From an uncultured Polaribacter sp. (GTDB taxonomy: Bacteria; Bacteroidota; Bacteroidia; Flavobacteriales; Flavobacteriaceae), in assembly GCF_947503875.1 (NCBI RefSeq), contig NZ_CANNFH010000005.1:248001-312000 (forward strand): a DNA stretch of 64,000 nucleotides, written 5' to 3'. Below the pieces are notes generated by a model. It searched no databases, was not told the DNA's origin, and saw only the letters and a list, made by a program, of their open reading frames with translations. The translations under genes and the position numbers were made by a program. Shown here in pieces: positions 1 through 8,042 of the stretch; positions within the stretch are counted from its first letter, which is position 1; every line of letters begins with the position of its first letter.

Positions 1-2186
1 TGTCTCTTTTTGGGATGATTATTGTAATTGGTATTTTGGTTGATGATGGTATTGTAATTGGAGAAAATATTTATCACCATTATTACGATTTAGGAAAATC
101 TAAAATAAAGGCAGCTATAGATGGTACTATGGAAGTTATACCACCTATTGTTTCTGCTATTTTAACCACAATTATTGCATTTTCTACCTTCTTTTTTGTA
201 GATGGTAGAATTGGTAGTTTTTTTGGTGAAGTATCTACCATTGTACTCTTAACTTTAAGTGTTTCTTTAATTGAAGCATTGGTAATTTTACCTGCGCATA
301 TTGCACATTCTAAAGCTTTAAAGAGAAGAAATGAAGAGTTTTCGGTAAATAATTTTGATTTTAATCAGTCGAATATTTTTGTAATTGAAGAGAATAGTAG
401 CGAAGTAATTGTTGAAAAGAATGGTGAAAGAATTGTATTGTTTAAAGAAAGTAAGTTAGATGTATTTTTTCGTAAAATAAATGGGAAAGCAGACAAGTAT
501 TTAAGCAAATTTAGAGATAAATATTACGTACCATTTTTAAAGTTTTCTTTAGAGAATAAAATTTTTATTTTTTGTGTATTTATAGCCACGTTATTAATTA
601 GTTTTTCTGCGCTAAAAGGTGGTGTTATTAAAAGTTCTTTCTTCCCAAGAATTGCTAGTGATCGTATTCAGATTAATTTGAATATGCCACAAGGAACTAA
701 TGAGAAAATTACAGATTCTATTATTTCTGTAATCGAAGAGAAAGTGTGGCTAACAGAGCAAGAATATTCTGAAAAGCAAACAGGCGATATTTCTATTGTT
801 GAGAATGTTATAAAAAGAGTGGGGCCAGGAAGTGCAAATGCTACGTTAACGGTAAACCTTTTACCAGGTGAAGAAAGAGATTTTTCATCACCAGAAATTA
901 CAAATTCTATACAAGAAAAAGTAGGTAAAATTTACGGTGTAGAAAGTTTAACTTTTGGTTCTGGTGGTAATTTTGGAGGCAGTCCTGTTGCAGTTTCTTT
1001 ATTAGGAAACAATATTAGAGAACTAAAAGCTGTAAAAGATGAATTGAAAACGGTTTTAGAAAATAATCCTGTTTTAAAAGATGTGGCAGATAATGATCCT
1101 GCAGGAATTAAAGAAGTGCGCATACAATTAAAAGACAATGCTTACATTTTAGGGTTAAATTTACAAGCGGTAATGAGTCAAGTGCGAGCTGGTTTTTTCG
1201 GGTTTCAAGCACAACGTTTTCAACGTGGGCAAGATGAAATTAAAGTTTGGGTACGTTATGATAAAAAAGACAGATCTTCTATAAAAGATTTAGACGATAT
1301 GCGCATTGTTACGCCAACAGGAAACAGAATTCCGTTTGCCGAAATTGCTACTTACATTATAGAAAGAGGAGACATTGCCATTAATCATTTAGAAGGAAAA
1401 AGAGAAATACAAGTTACTGCAGATTTAAAAGATTTATCTGCCAGCGAAACGGATATTTTAGACAATATTAAAACGGTAATTATGCCAGAAATTTTGTCTA
1501 AATACCCAACTGTAAAACCTATTTACGAAGGCCAGAATAGAGAAGCGAAAAAAACCACAGATTCCATAAATGTAGTTGGACCAATTATTTTACTTTTAAT
1601 TTATATTGTAATTGCATTTACATTTCGTTCTTACAGTCAGCCAATTTTATTAATTATTATGATTCCTTTTAGCATGATTGGTGTTATTTGGGGACATTAT
1701 TTTCACAGTTTTTCTATCGGAATTTTATCGTTTTTAGGAATTATAGCCCTAATTGGTATTATGGTAAATGATGGTTTGGTGCTTATTGGAAAATTCAACA
1801 GTTATTTAAAAGAAGGTTTTAAGTATGATGAAGCTTTGGTTAAAGCAGGTCAATCTCGTTTTAGAGCCATCTTTTTAACCACATTAACCACTATTGCAGG
1901 TTTGGCACCTTTAATTTTTGAGAAAAGTAGGCAAGCACAATTTTTAATACCAATGGCCATTTCTATTGCCTATGGTATTGCTATTGCAACCGTTTTAACC
2001 TTAATAATGTTGCCGTTAATGCTTTCTGTATCTAACAGTATTAAGGTGAAAATAAAATGGTTAAGAACAGGTGATGAAATTACTAAAGAAGAGGTAGAAA
2101 GAGCAATTATAGAATCTAAATTTGATGACGAAGAGCCTGCTGAAATAGAAAGTGCTAAAGAATCAAAATTACCATTAGATGTTTAA
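1..2186 (+). CDS. RND efflux transporter permease, 5'-truncated by window edge
   Basis: This is an inner-membrane proton-driven pump subunit of the AcrB/MexB superfamily. The open frame already runs from base 3, upstream of the first visible ATG (15), so the N-terminal part lies outside the window. The first visible residues carry the TM4 motif GILVDDGIVIGEN, with both aspartates of the proton relay. A second membrane cluster (TM8-TM12) follows about 500 residues later with GIMVNDGLVLIGKFN. About 725 residues of a usual 1,050-1,160 are present. The stop overlaps the upstream reading of the TolC gene that follows, so the two form one efflux operon. The periplasmic adaptor gene is presumably just upstream of the window. 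The substrate cannot be told from sequence. Confidence 0.93.
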   Translation, partial: SLFGMIIVIGILVDDGIVIGENIYHHYYDLGKSKIKAAIDGTMEVIPPIVSAILTTIIAFSTFFFVDGRIGSFFGEVSTIVLLTLSVSLIEALVILPAHIAHSKALKRRNEEFSVNNFDFNQSNIFVIEENSSEVIVEKNGERIVLFKESKLDVFFRKINGKADKYLSKFRDKYYVPFLKFSLENKIFIFCVFIATLLISFSALKGGVIKSSFFPRIASDRIQINLNMPQGTNEKITDSIISVIEEKVWLTEQEYSEKQTGDISIVENVIKRVGPGSANATLTVNLLPGEERDFSSPEITNSIQEKVGKIYGVESLTFGSGGNFGGSPVAVSLLGNNIRELKAVKDELKTVLENNPVLKDVADNDPAGIKEVRIQLKDNAYILGLNLQAVMSQVRAGFFGFQAQRFQRGQDEIKVWVRYDKKDRSSIKDLDDMRIVTPTGNRIPFAEIATYIIERGDIAINHLEGKREIQVTADLKDLSASETDILDNIKTVIMPEILSKYPTVKPIYEGQNREAKKTTDSINVVGPIILLLIYIVIAFTFRSYSQPILLIIMIPFSMIGVIWGHYFHSFSIGILSFLGIIALIGIMVNDGLVLIGKFNSYLKEGFKYDEALVKAGQSRFRAIFLTTLTTIAGLAPLIFEKSRQAQFLIPMAISIAYGIAIATVLTLIMLPLMLSVSNSIKVKIKWLRTGDEITKEEVERAIIESKFDDEEPAEIESAKESKLPLDV

Positions 2187-2196
2187 AAGAGAAACC

Positions 2197-3540
2197 ATGA
2201 AACAGAAGAATGTTATTTTAATTTGTGTTGTTTTTTTAACGAATTTTCAGCTTTTTTCTCAAGAAATTTTAACCAAAGAAGCAGCTTTGGCAATTGCTTT
2301 AGAAAATAATTTTGGTGTAAAAATTGCAAATAACAATTTAAAAGTTGCAGAAAATAATACTAGTATTTTAAATAATAGATATTTACCAACAATTAGTTTA
2401 AATTCTGGCGCAGATTATAGAAACAACAACCAAAGTTTAACCTTTACAGACAGAGATACTGGTAATGATGCAGAAATTGCTGGAGATGGTATTATTACAA
2501 AAAGTTACAATGCTACATTGGGTTTAAATTACACTATTTTTGATGGTTTGGGTAGAAAATACAACTATCAACAACTAAAAGAAACGTACAATCTAACAGA
2601 AGTACAAGCAAGAGAAACTATAGAAAACACCTATTTGCAATTGTTTACAAGCTATTTTCAAATTGCACGTTTATCAGAAAATACAGACAATATAAAAGAG
2701 GCGTTAACCATTTCTAAACAGCGTTTAAAACGTGCTACTTATCAATATGAATATGGGCAATCTACAAAACTAGAGTTGTTAAATGCACAAGTAGATGTAA
2801 ATAACGATAGTATTACTTTAATAAACGCAAAACAGCAATTAAGTAATGCAAAACGTGGTTTAAACGTAATTTTAGGAATAGAAAAAGATGTAAATTTTGT
2901 GGTAGAAACAGCAGTAGATTTTAATAAAATGCTTGTTTTAGAAGACTTGGAAGAAAAAACAATGCAGAACAACAGTTTGTTATTACAAAATGAAAAAAAC
3001 ATTGCTATAAGTGAATTTAATATTAAAATTAATAAGGCAAATTTTTTACCTGCTTTAAACTTTAACGCTTCTTATGGTTATAACAGAACTGTAAATGAAA
3101 ATTTAATAAATCCTTTTGGTGCGCGTTTAATAACTTCTGATGGTTTAAATGCTGGTTTAACTTTGTCTTGGAATATTTTTGATGGTGGTGCAACAAAAAC
3201 AAGAGTTGCCAACGCTAAAATTGCTTTAGAAAATCAGCAAATATTATTGGAGCAACAAAAAGTTACCATTGCAAATAATTTAAAAAATACTTGGGAGAAT
3301 TACAAGAACCAATTATATATTTTAAAAGCGCAAGAAGCCAACGTTTTAACTACGCAAAATAATTTTGATAGAACCCAAGAACGTTACAAATTGGGGCAGG
3401 TAACTTCTATAGAATTTAGGCAAGCGCAAATAAATTTAATTAGTGCAAAAACAGCTTTTAACAACGCAAAATTTGATGCCAAATTAATAGAATTACAGTT
3501 GTTACAATTGAGTGGAGATATTATGAATGTAAAATTTTAA
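2197..3540 (+). CDS. TolC family outer membrane efflux protein
   Basis: This is the outer-membrane channel of a tripartite efflux pump, 447 residues from the chosen start. I prefer the ATG at 2197 over the one at 2179 because a clean signal peptide (MKQKNVILICVVFLTNFQLF then SQ) begins there; the six extra residues upstream would put charges ahead of it. The two-fold TolC repeat is visible: long helical stretches rich in Asn, Gln, Ala and Leu, and related strand segments (NATLGLNYTIFDG near residue 110 and NAGLTLSWNIFDGG near 320). It follows the RND permease directly and ends the pump operon. Confidence 0.93.
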   Translation: MKQKNVILICVVFLTNFQLFSQEILTKEAALAIALENNFGVKIANNNLKVAENNTSILNNRYLPTISLNSGADYRNNNQSLTFTDRDTGNDAEIAGDGIITKSYNATLGLNYTIFDGLGRKYNYQQLKETYNLTEVQARETIENTYLQLFTSYFQIARLSENTDNIKEALTISKQRLKRATYQYEYGQSTKLELLNAQVDVNNDSITLINAKQQLSNAKRGLNVILGIEKDVNFVVETAVDFNKMLVLEDLEEKTMQNNSLLLQNEKNIAISEFNIKINKANFLPALNFNASYGYNRTVNENLINPFGARLITSDGLNAGLTLSWNIFDGGATKTRVANAKIALENQQILLEQQKVTIANNLKNTWENYKNQLYILKAQEANVLTTQNNFDRTQERYKLGQVTSIEFRQAQINLISAKTAFNNAKFDAKLIELQLLQLSGDIMNVKF

Positions 3541-3605
3541 AACCTGACTTTTATCATACTACAGCTTATAAAATCAGTTTACTTTTACAGTAAAATTATA
3601 AGATT

Positions 3606-3740
3606 ATGAGTTATATAAATTTACCTTTAGTTTCTTGGATAAATGGTACTATTATGATTGGTGTTTTTGCGCTAGTTGTTGTAGGTTTAGTAGTTGCAAT
3701 ATTTTTATTAATGAATAGCGATAAGAAATCTGCAAGCTAA
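3606..3740 (+). CDS. small single-pass membrane protein (44 aa)
   Basis: A complete short ORF begins with MSYINLPLVSWINGTIMIG and continues into a hydrophobic helix (about residues 15-38) with a short charged tail, NSDKKSAS. It starts 65 bases after the TolC stop on the same strand and has no other gene competing for the space. The composition (one transmembrane helix, positive tail, no signal cleavage site) fits a bitopic membrane microprotein. I believe similar 44-residue proteins occur beside other flavobacterial genes, but that is recollection. The function is unknown; it could be an accessory to the efflux pump or an independent unit. Confidence 0.6.
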   Translation: MSYINLPLVSWINGTIMIGVFALVVVGLVVAIFLLMNSDKKSAS

Positions 3741-3827
3741 TATTTTACTGTATTTATGTAAAAAAAGATAGTTTTGGTTGAAATGTTTGGGCGTTATCTT
3801 AAAGTAATTAAAGAACTGATTTTTGCG

Positions 3828-4604
3828 TTACATTAAATCTTTCTTTAGTTTTTCGTTTAAATTATCGTAGTCTTTATAAAGCACAAAACCACCGTCTTTA
3901 ATGTAAGAAATTTCTCCTGTTTCTTCAGAAACTAACAAACATACAGCATCTGTTTTTTCAGATACGCCTATGGCAGCTCTATGTCTTAAACCAAATCTTG
4001 CTGGTATTTTTGTACTATCAGAAATGGGTAAAACAACTCTTGTAGCTACTATATAATTGTCTCTAATAATTAAGGCGCCATCGTGTAAAGGGCTGTTTTT
4101 ATAAAAAATACTTTCTAAAAGCGCTACGTTTAAAACAGCGTTCATTTTATCTCCTGTATTTATTAGAAAATCTAAACTATTGGTTCTTTCAATTACAATT
4201 AGTGCACCTGTTTTTGTTTTGGCCATTTTTTTACAAGCATTTAAAATAGGCTCAGTATCTATTTCTGTACTTATTTCTGTTTGTAAAAATTTTAATTGTT
4301 TTAAAAAACTACGTTTATTGGTAAAATTGGTAGTACCAATCATTAATAAAAACTTACGTATTTCTTGCTGAAACACAATAATTAAGGCAATCACACCTCC
4401 TGAAAGTAAATAACCTAAAATACCACTTAGCATTTCCATTTTAAGCGCCTGTGTAATTTTCCAGATAAAGAAAATAAAGGCAATACCAATAACAATATTA
4501 ATGGCTACTGTTCCTTTTAAAAGTTTGTAAATGTAGTAGAGTAGTGTTGCTACCAACAAAATATCTAATACATCTAACAAAGAAAATTCAATAAAATCGA
4601 ACAT
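3828..4604 (-). CDS. cdaA: diadenylate cyclase CdaA (c-di-AMP synthase)
   Basis: It condenses two ATP into cyclic di-AMP at the inner face of the cytoplasmic membrane. The first about 85 residues hold three predicted transmembrane helices; a DAC domain follows from about residue 100. The two catalytic motifs are intact: DGA in SPLHDGALIIRD, and RHR in GLRHRAAIG. The 258-residue length is normal for CdaA (TIGR00159) and unlike DisA, which lacks the helices and has DNA-binding domains. It is the last gene of a minus-strand cluster after folP, a common Bacteroidota neighbourhood. No CdaR or GlmM partner gene lies beside it. Confidence 0.93.
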   Translation of the reverse strand: MFDFIEFSLLDVLDILLVATLLYYIYKLLKGTVAINIVIGIAFIFFIWKITQALKMEMLSGILGYLLSGGVIALIIVFQQEIRKFLLMIGTTNFTNKRSFLKQLKFLQTEISTEIDTEPILNACKKMAKTKTGALIVIERTNSLDFLINTGDKMNAVLNVALLESIFYKNSPLHDGALIIRDNYIVATRVVLPISDSTKIPARFGLRHRAAIGVSEKTDAVCLLVSEETGEISYIKDGGFVLYKDYDNLNEKLKKDLM

Positions 4605-4802
4605 GGAAATGAAGTAACATTTTAGGCTAAAATACTAATAATTATTTTGGAGTACAATATCAATTTAGATTGGTTTTGTTTTTTTGAAGTTTGAAAGTTT
4701 GAAAGTTGAAAGTTTAAAAATTAAGGTGGTTTTTACAGAGTTTTATTTTTAGGTTGATGTAAAACATTGCACTTACAATTATGCACCAAGTTGGCAAACA
4801 TG

Positions 4803-4905
4803 TTTAGCCCAGATTGAAGCCCTTCGACTACGCTCAGGACAGGCTTTTGTTTGAGCTCTCACGCTTTTGGGCGTGAAGCGAGTGCGTAAAGCTGGATATA
4901 GTTTC
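4803..4905. repeat. dispersed palindromic repeat remnant between folP and cdaA
   Basis: The roughly 310-base gap between cdaA and folP holds no gene. A comparatively GC-rich block lies in it: TTCGACTACGCTCAGG near 4823, then a hairpin with arms TCACGC (4859-4864) and GCGTGA (4871-4876). Upstream, 4685-4720 is a degenerate run of GAAAGTTT-like units. The left part (TTAGCCCAGATTGAAG) resembles the ends of the hairpin repeats near 39950 and 58140, so this is probably a diverged relative. Confidence 0.5.
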
Positions 4906-4913
4906 AAAAAAAA

Positions 4914-5735
4914 TTACAATACCTGATTCACAATTTTTACAGCTTCCATAGCTTCTTTAACATCGTGCACGCGTAAAATATTTGCGCCGTTTAAAAGTGC
5001 AATTGTGTTTGCAGAGGTGGTGGCGTTCAGGGCTTCTTGTGCAGAAATATCTAGGGTTTTGTACAACATAGATTTTCTAGAAATACCAGCTAAAATGGGC
5101 ACATCTAAACTTTTAAAGTGTGCTAAATTTTTTAAAATCTCATAATTGTGTGCAATGGTTTTGCCAAAACCAAAGCCCATATCTATAATAATATCGTTTT
5201 GTTTTAGTTGCTGTAATTTGAAGATTTGTTCGGCAAAAAAGGCTATAATTTCTTTATTTACGTCTTTATAAACCGGGTTTTTTTGCATGTTTTGTGGTGT
5301 GCCCAACATGTGCATTAAAATATAAGGCACTTGCAATTTAGCAACGGTTTCAAACATATTTTTGTCCATTTTTCCGCCAGAAATATCGTTAATAATAGCT
5401 GCACCTGCATGTATGGTTTCTTGGGCAATTTTACTGCGAAAAGTATCTACGGAAAGTATAATTTCTGGGAAATTTTTTACCAATAAATGAATTACAGGCA
5501 CAATTCTTTGCAGTTCTTCTTCTTGGGTAATGTGTTTTGCTCCTGGTCTAGAAGAATAGGCGCCAACATCTATAAAAGTTGCGCCTTCTGTAAGCATTTT
5601 TTCGGTTTGCTGTAAAATGTCTGCTGCGTTTTTATATTTACCACCATCGTAAAAAGAGTCTGGCGTAATGTTTAATATGCCCATTACTTTTGGTGTGCTT
5701 AAATCTACAAGTGTTCCTTTACAATTTATGGTCAT
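4914..5735 (-). CDS. folP: dihydropteroate synthase
   Basis: It joins p-aminobenzoate to dihydropterin pyrophosphate to make dihydropteroate in folate synthesis (cytosol, TIM barrel). The pterin-binding signature MGILNITPDSFYDGGKY is at residues 18-34. Further conserved blocks are SVDTFR, IINDISGG, IDMGFGFGKT and ILAGISRKS, and the product ends with the usual IAxxNGANILRVHDV segment. The length (273 aa) is typical. Its start lies 2 bases from the stop of the upstream LOG-family gene, so the two are co-transcribed, probably with cdaA downstream. Confidence 0.96.
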   Translation of the reverse strand: MTINCKGTLVDLSTPKVMGILNITPDSFYDGGKYKNAADILQQTEKMLTEGATFIDVGAYSSRPGAKHITQEEELQRIVPVIHLLVKNFPEIILSVDTFRSKIAQETIHAGAAIINDISGGKMDKNMFETVAKLQVPYILMHMLGTPQNMQKNPVYKDVNKEIIAFFAEQIFKLQQLKQNDIIIDMGFGFGKTIAHNYEILKNLAHFKSLDVPILAGISRKSMLYKTLDISAQEALNATTSANTIALLNGANILRVHDVKEAMEAVKIVNQVL

Positions 5736-5736
5736 T

Positions 5737-6318
5737 TTATTTTACTACTTTGTTAATTACGTGGCTAATTTTTGGGGCTTTGTAGTTGCTCATTTTTTGC
5801 ATTAATTCGTCTACAGAATTGGCAATAATTAGCAGTTTTTTGTTTATCGGTTTTATGTAACCTTCTGCAATCATTTTATCGATTTGTTGCAACATTGCAT
5901 CAAAAAAACCATTTATATTTAATAAGCCAACTGGTTTTTGTTCTATCTGTAATTGATTTAAAGTAAGTGCTTCAAAAAGTTCGTCTAAGGTACCAAAACC
6001 TCCAGGCAATGTTATGTAGCCGTCTATTAATTTACTCATAATTACTTTACGATCGCTCATTTTGTCGCAAATAATCATTTCTTCCACGCCTGCATGCACA
6101 ACTTCTTCCTTTTCTAATAATTTAGGAATTACGCCAATAACTTCACCTTTTTGGGATAGAATTGTGTCTGCAATGGCGCCCATCATTCCAATTTTTCCAC
6201 CACCGTAAACTAAGCCAATATTGTTTTTAGCAAAATAATTACCCAATTCAACGGCAGCTTCTTTGTAAACGGAATTAAAACCTAGGCTAGACCCACAAAA
6301 AACAACAACTCTTTTCAA
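5737..6318 (-). CDS. LOG-family (TIGR00730) Rossmann-fold nucleoside phosphohydrolase
   Basis: This is a relative of LOG, the cytokinin riboside 5'-monophosphate phosphoribohydrolase; bacterial members cleave nucleoside 5'-monophosphates to base and ribose 5-phosphate. The signature PGGFGTLDE is present, as is the N-terminal strand RVVVFCGSS followed by GLVYGGGKIGMMG. I place the start at the TTG at 6318 (LKRVVVFCGSS), giving the usual 193 residues. A longer frame back to 6429 adds about 37 residues unlike the family, and it would overlap both the promoter and the start of the divergent DUF1599 gene. It is translationally close-coupled to folP. Confidence 0.88.
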   Translation of the reverse strand: MKRVVVFCGSSLGFNSVYKEAAVELGNYFAKNNIGLVYGGGKIGMMGAIADTILSQKGEVIGVIPKLLEKEEVVHAGVEEMIICDKMSDRKVIMSKLIDGYITLPGGFGTLDELFEALTLNQLQIEQKPVGLLNINGFFDAMLQQIDKMIAEGYIKPINKKLLIIANSVDELMQKMSNYKAPKISHVINKVVK

Positions 6319-6374
6319 ATTACTGGTATTTAAAATTCTTTTGTAAAAATAAAAGAAAAGCCTAGAGTATTTAG

Positions 6375-6382
6375 TATTTTTG
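6375..6382 (+). promoter_or_regulatory. probable -7 promoter element for the DUF1599 gene
   Basis: TATTTTTG matches the Bacteroidota -7 consensus TAnnTTTG and lies 27 bases before the ATG at 6409. Its place inside the would-be N-terminal extension of the opposite LOG gene supports the shorter LOG start. Confidence 0.5.
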
Positions 6383-6408
6383 AGCAAATACTTTTTTAAT
6401 TTAAGAAA

Positions 6409-6942
6409 ATGCAAGATACTGCAAAGCAATATGATGCTGTTATAGCGGAATGTAGAAGTTTATTTATAAATAAAATGAGCGATTATGGAAGCGCGTGGAG
6501 AATTTTACGATTGTCATCTTTAACAGACCAAATTTTTATTAAAGCAACTAGAATTAGACAATTGCAAGAAAATGAGGTTAGAAAGGTAGATGAAGGTGAA
6601 AAATCTGAATTTATTGGAATTATTAATTATTCGATTATGGCTTTAATTCAGCTAGAAAAAGGTGTTGTAGAAAATCCGGATTTAAATGTTGAAGATGCCA
6701 CTATTTTGTATGATAAGCATATAAAAATTACAAAAGATTTAATGCTGAATAAAAATCATGATTATGGCGAAGCTTGGAGAGATATGCGTGTTTCTAGCTT
6801 AACGGATTTAATTTTACAGAAATTGTTACGCGTAAAACAGATTGAAGATAACAAAGGAAAAACCATTGTTTCTGAAGGAATTGATGCGAATTACCAAGAC
6901 ATGATTAATTATGCGGTTTTTGCGATGATACATTTGGGGTAG
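6409..6942 (+). CDS. DUF1599 (Nmad1-like) domain protein with internal duplication
   Basis: A 177-residue cytosolic protein of the DUF1599 family, whose members have been predicted to bind or handle modified nucleotides; no activity is established that I know of. The sequence is two copies of one unit. MSDYGSAWRILRLSSLTDQI with a following RIRQLQ (near residues 23-55) matches NHDYGEAWRDMRVSSLTDLI with RVKQIE (near 117-150). Each copy ends in a hydrophobic helix (INYSIMALIQL, INYAVFAMIHL). It lies upstream of the DoxX-like gene, a frequent Bacteroidota pairing. Confidence 0.88.
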   Translation: MQDTAKQYDAVIAECRSLFINKMSDYGSAWRILRLSSLTDQIFIKATRIRQLQENEVRKVDEGEKSEFIGIINYSIMALIQLEKGVVENPDLNVEDATILYDKHIKITKDLMLNKNHDYGEAWRDMRVSSLTDLILQKLLRVKQIEDNKGKTIVSEGIDANYQDMINYAVFAMIHLG

Positions 6943-7073
6943 GTTAAAAGTAGTAAAGTTAAAAAGTTTGTAATTTAAAAGTTTCAAGTGAAGTTTTTGA
7001 TTGTTTTAGACTAGAGCCACAAAAATAGCTAATAAGATTATTTTATTATAAATAAGAAAATAACATAACAAAC

Positions 7074-8042
7074 ATGATTTTAAAAATACTAGTACAACTT
7101 TCAAGAATAATAGTAGGCGCTTTGTTTATTTTTTCGGGCTTTGTAAAATTGGTAGATCCAATTGGTTCACAATACAAGTTTCAAGAATACTTTTCTGAGA
7201 GTGTTTTAAATATGGAATTTTTAGTTCCTTATGCATTACCTTTTGCAATTCTTTTAATCATTGCAGAAATTCTTTTGGGTGTTACTATTTTAATTGGTTA
7301 CAAACCTAAAACTACAGTGTGGAGCCTATTCTTAATTACTTTAATTTTCTTGTTTTTAACTTGGTATTCTGCATATTATAACAAAGTTACAGATTGTGGT
7401 TGTTTTGGCGATGCTATAAAATTATCTCCTTGGGAAACCTTCTACAAAAACATAATTTTAATAGCGCTTATATTATTATTGGTTATTAAAGTAAACCTTA
7501 TTAAACCAATTTTTGGTGGTAAAATAACACAGGCAATTACCTTTTTGTCTTTAGGAGTTTTTCTATTTATTGTGCAACATGTGCTGACGCATTTGCCAAT
7601 TGTAGATTTTAGAGCTTATGCAGTTGGCAAGAATTTGCAAGAAGGAATGGAATATCCAGCAGATGGCTCAATTCCGCCAGTGCACGATTTTGTTTTAGAA
7701 AATGAACAGGAAGATTTAGCGCCAGTACTTTTAGAAAAAGAAAAACTAATGTTGGTAATTGTTTACAATCTAGAAAATGCCAACAAAGAAGGATTTGCCA
7801 ACATTGAAAATATAACAGACAAAGCCATAGCAAAAGGGTATACAGTTTATGGTGTTTCTGCATCTTTTACAGATGATTTATTGGAAGCAAAAAAAGAGCA
7901 CGATTTAGCGTTCGATTTTTTGTTTTGTGATGAAACTACATTAAAAACTATGATTCGTGCAAACCCAGGAATTATGGTTTTAAATAAGGGAACAGTTACC
8001 CAAAAGAAAAACTGGGTAGACGCAGAAGATATAGAACTATAA
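7074..8042 (+). CDS. BT_3928-like DoxX/MauE family membrane protein with C-terminal thioredoxin-like part
   Basis: The N-terminal half has about four transmembrane helices of the DoxX/MauE type. A motif TDCGCFGDAIKLSPWETFYKN (near 105-125) places two cysteines at the membrane face, as in MauE-type disulfide or redox proteins. Residues about 195-322 look like a soluble thioredoxin-fold region without an obvious CxxC. The 322-residue length and this architecture match the family named after BT_3928. It follows the DUF1599 gene and overlaps the convergent CLC gene by 6 bases. Its biochemical role is not established. Confidence 0.85.
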   Translation: MILKILVQLSRIIVGALFIFSGFVKLVDPIGSQYKFQEYFSESVLNMEFLVPYALPFAILLIIAEILLGVTILIGYKPKTTVWSLFLITLIFLFLTWYSAYYNKVTDCGCFGDAIKLSPWETFYKNIILIALILLLVIKVNLIKPIFGGKITQAITFLSLGVFLFIVQHVLTHLPIVDFRAYAVGKNLQEGMEYPADGSIPPVHDFVLENEQEDLAPVLLEKEKLMLVIVYNLENANKEGFANIENITDKAIAKGYTVYGVSASFTDDLLEAKKEHDLAFDFLFCDETTLKTMIRANPGIMVLNKGTVTQKKNWVDAEDIEL

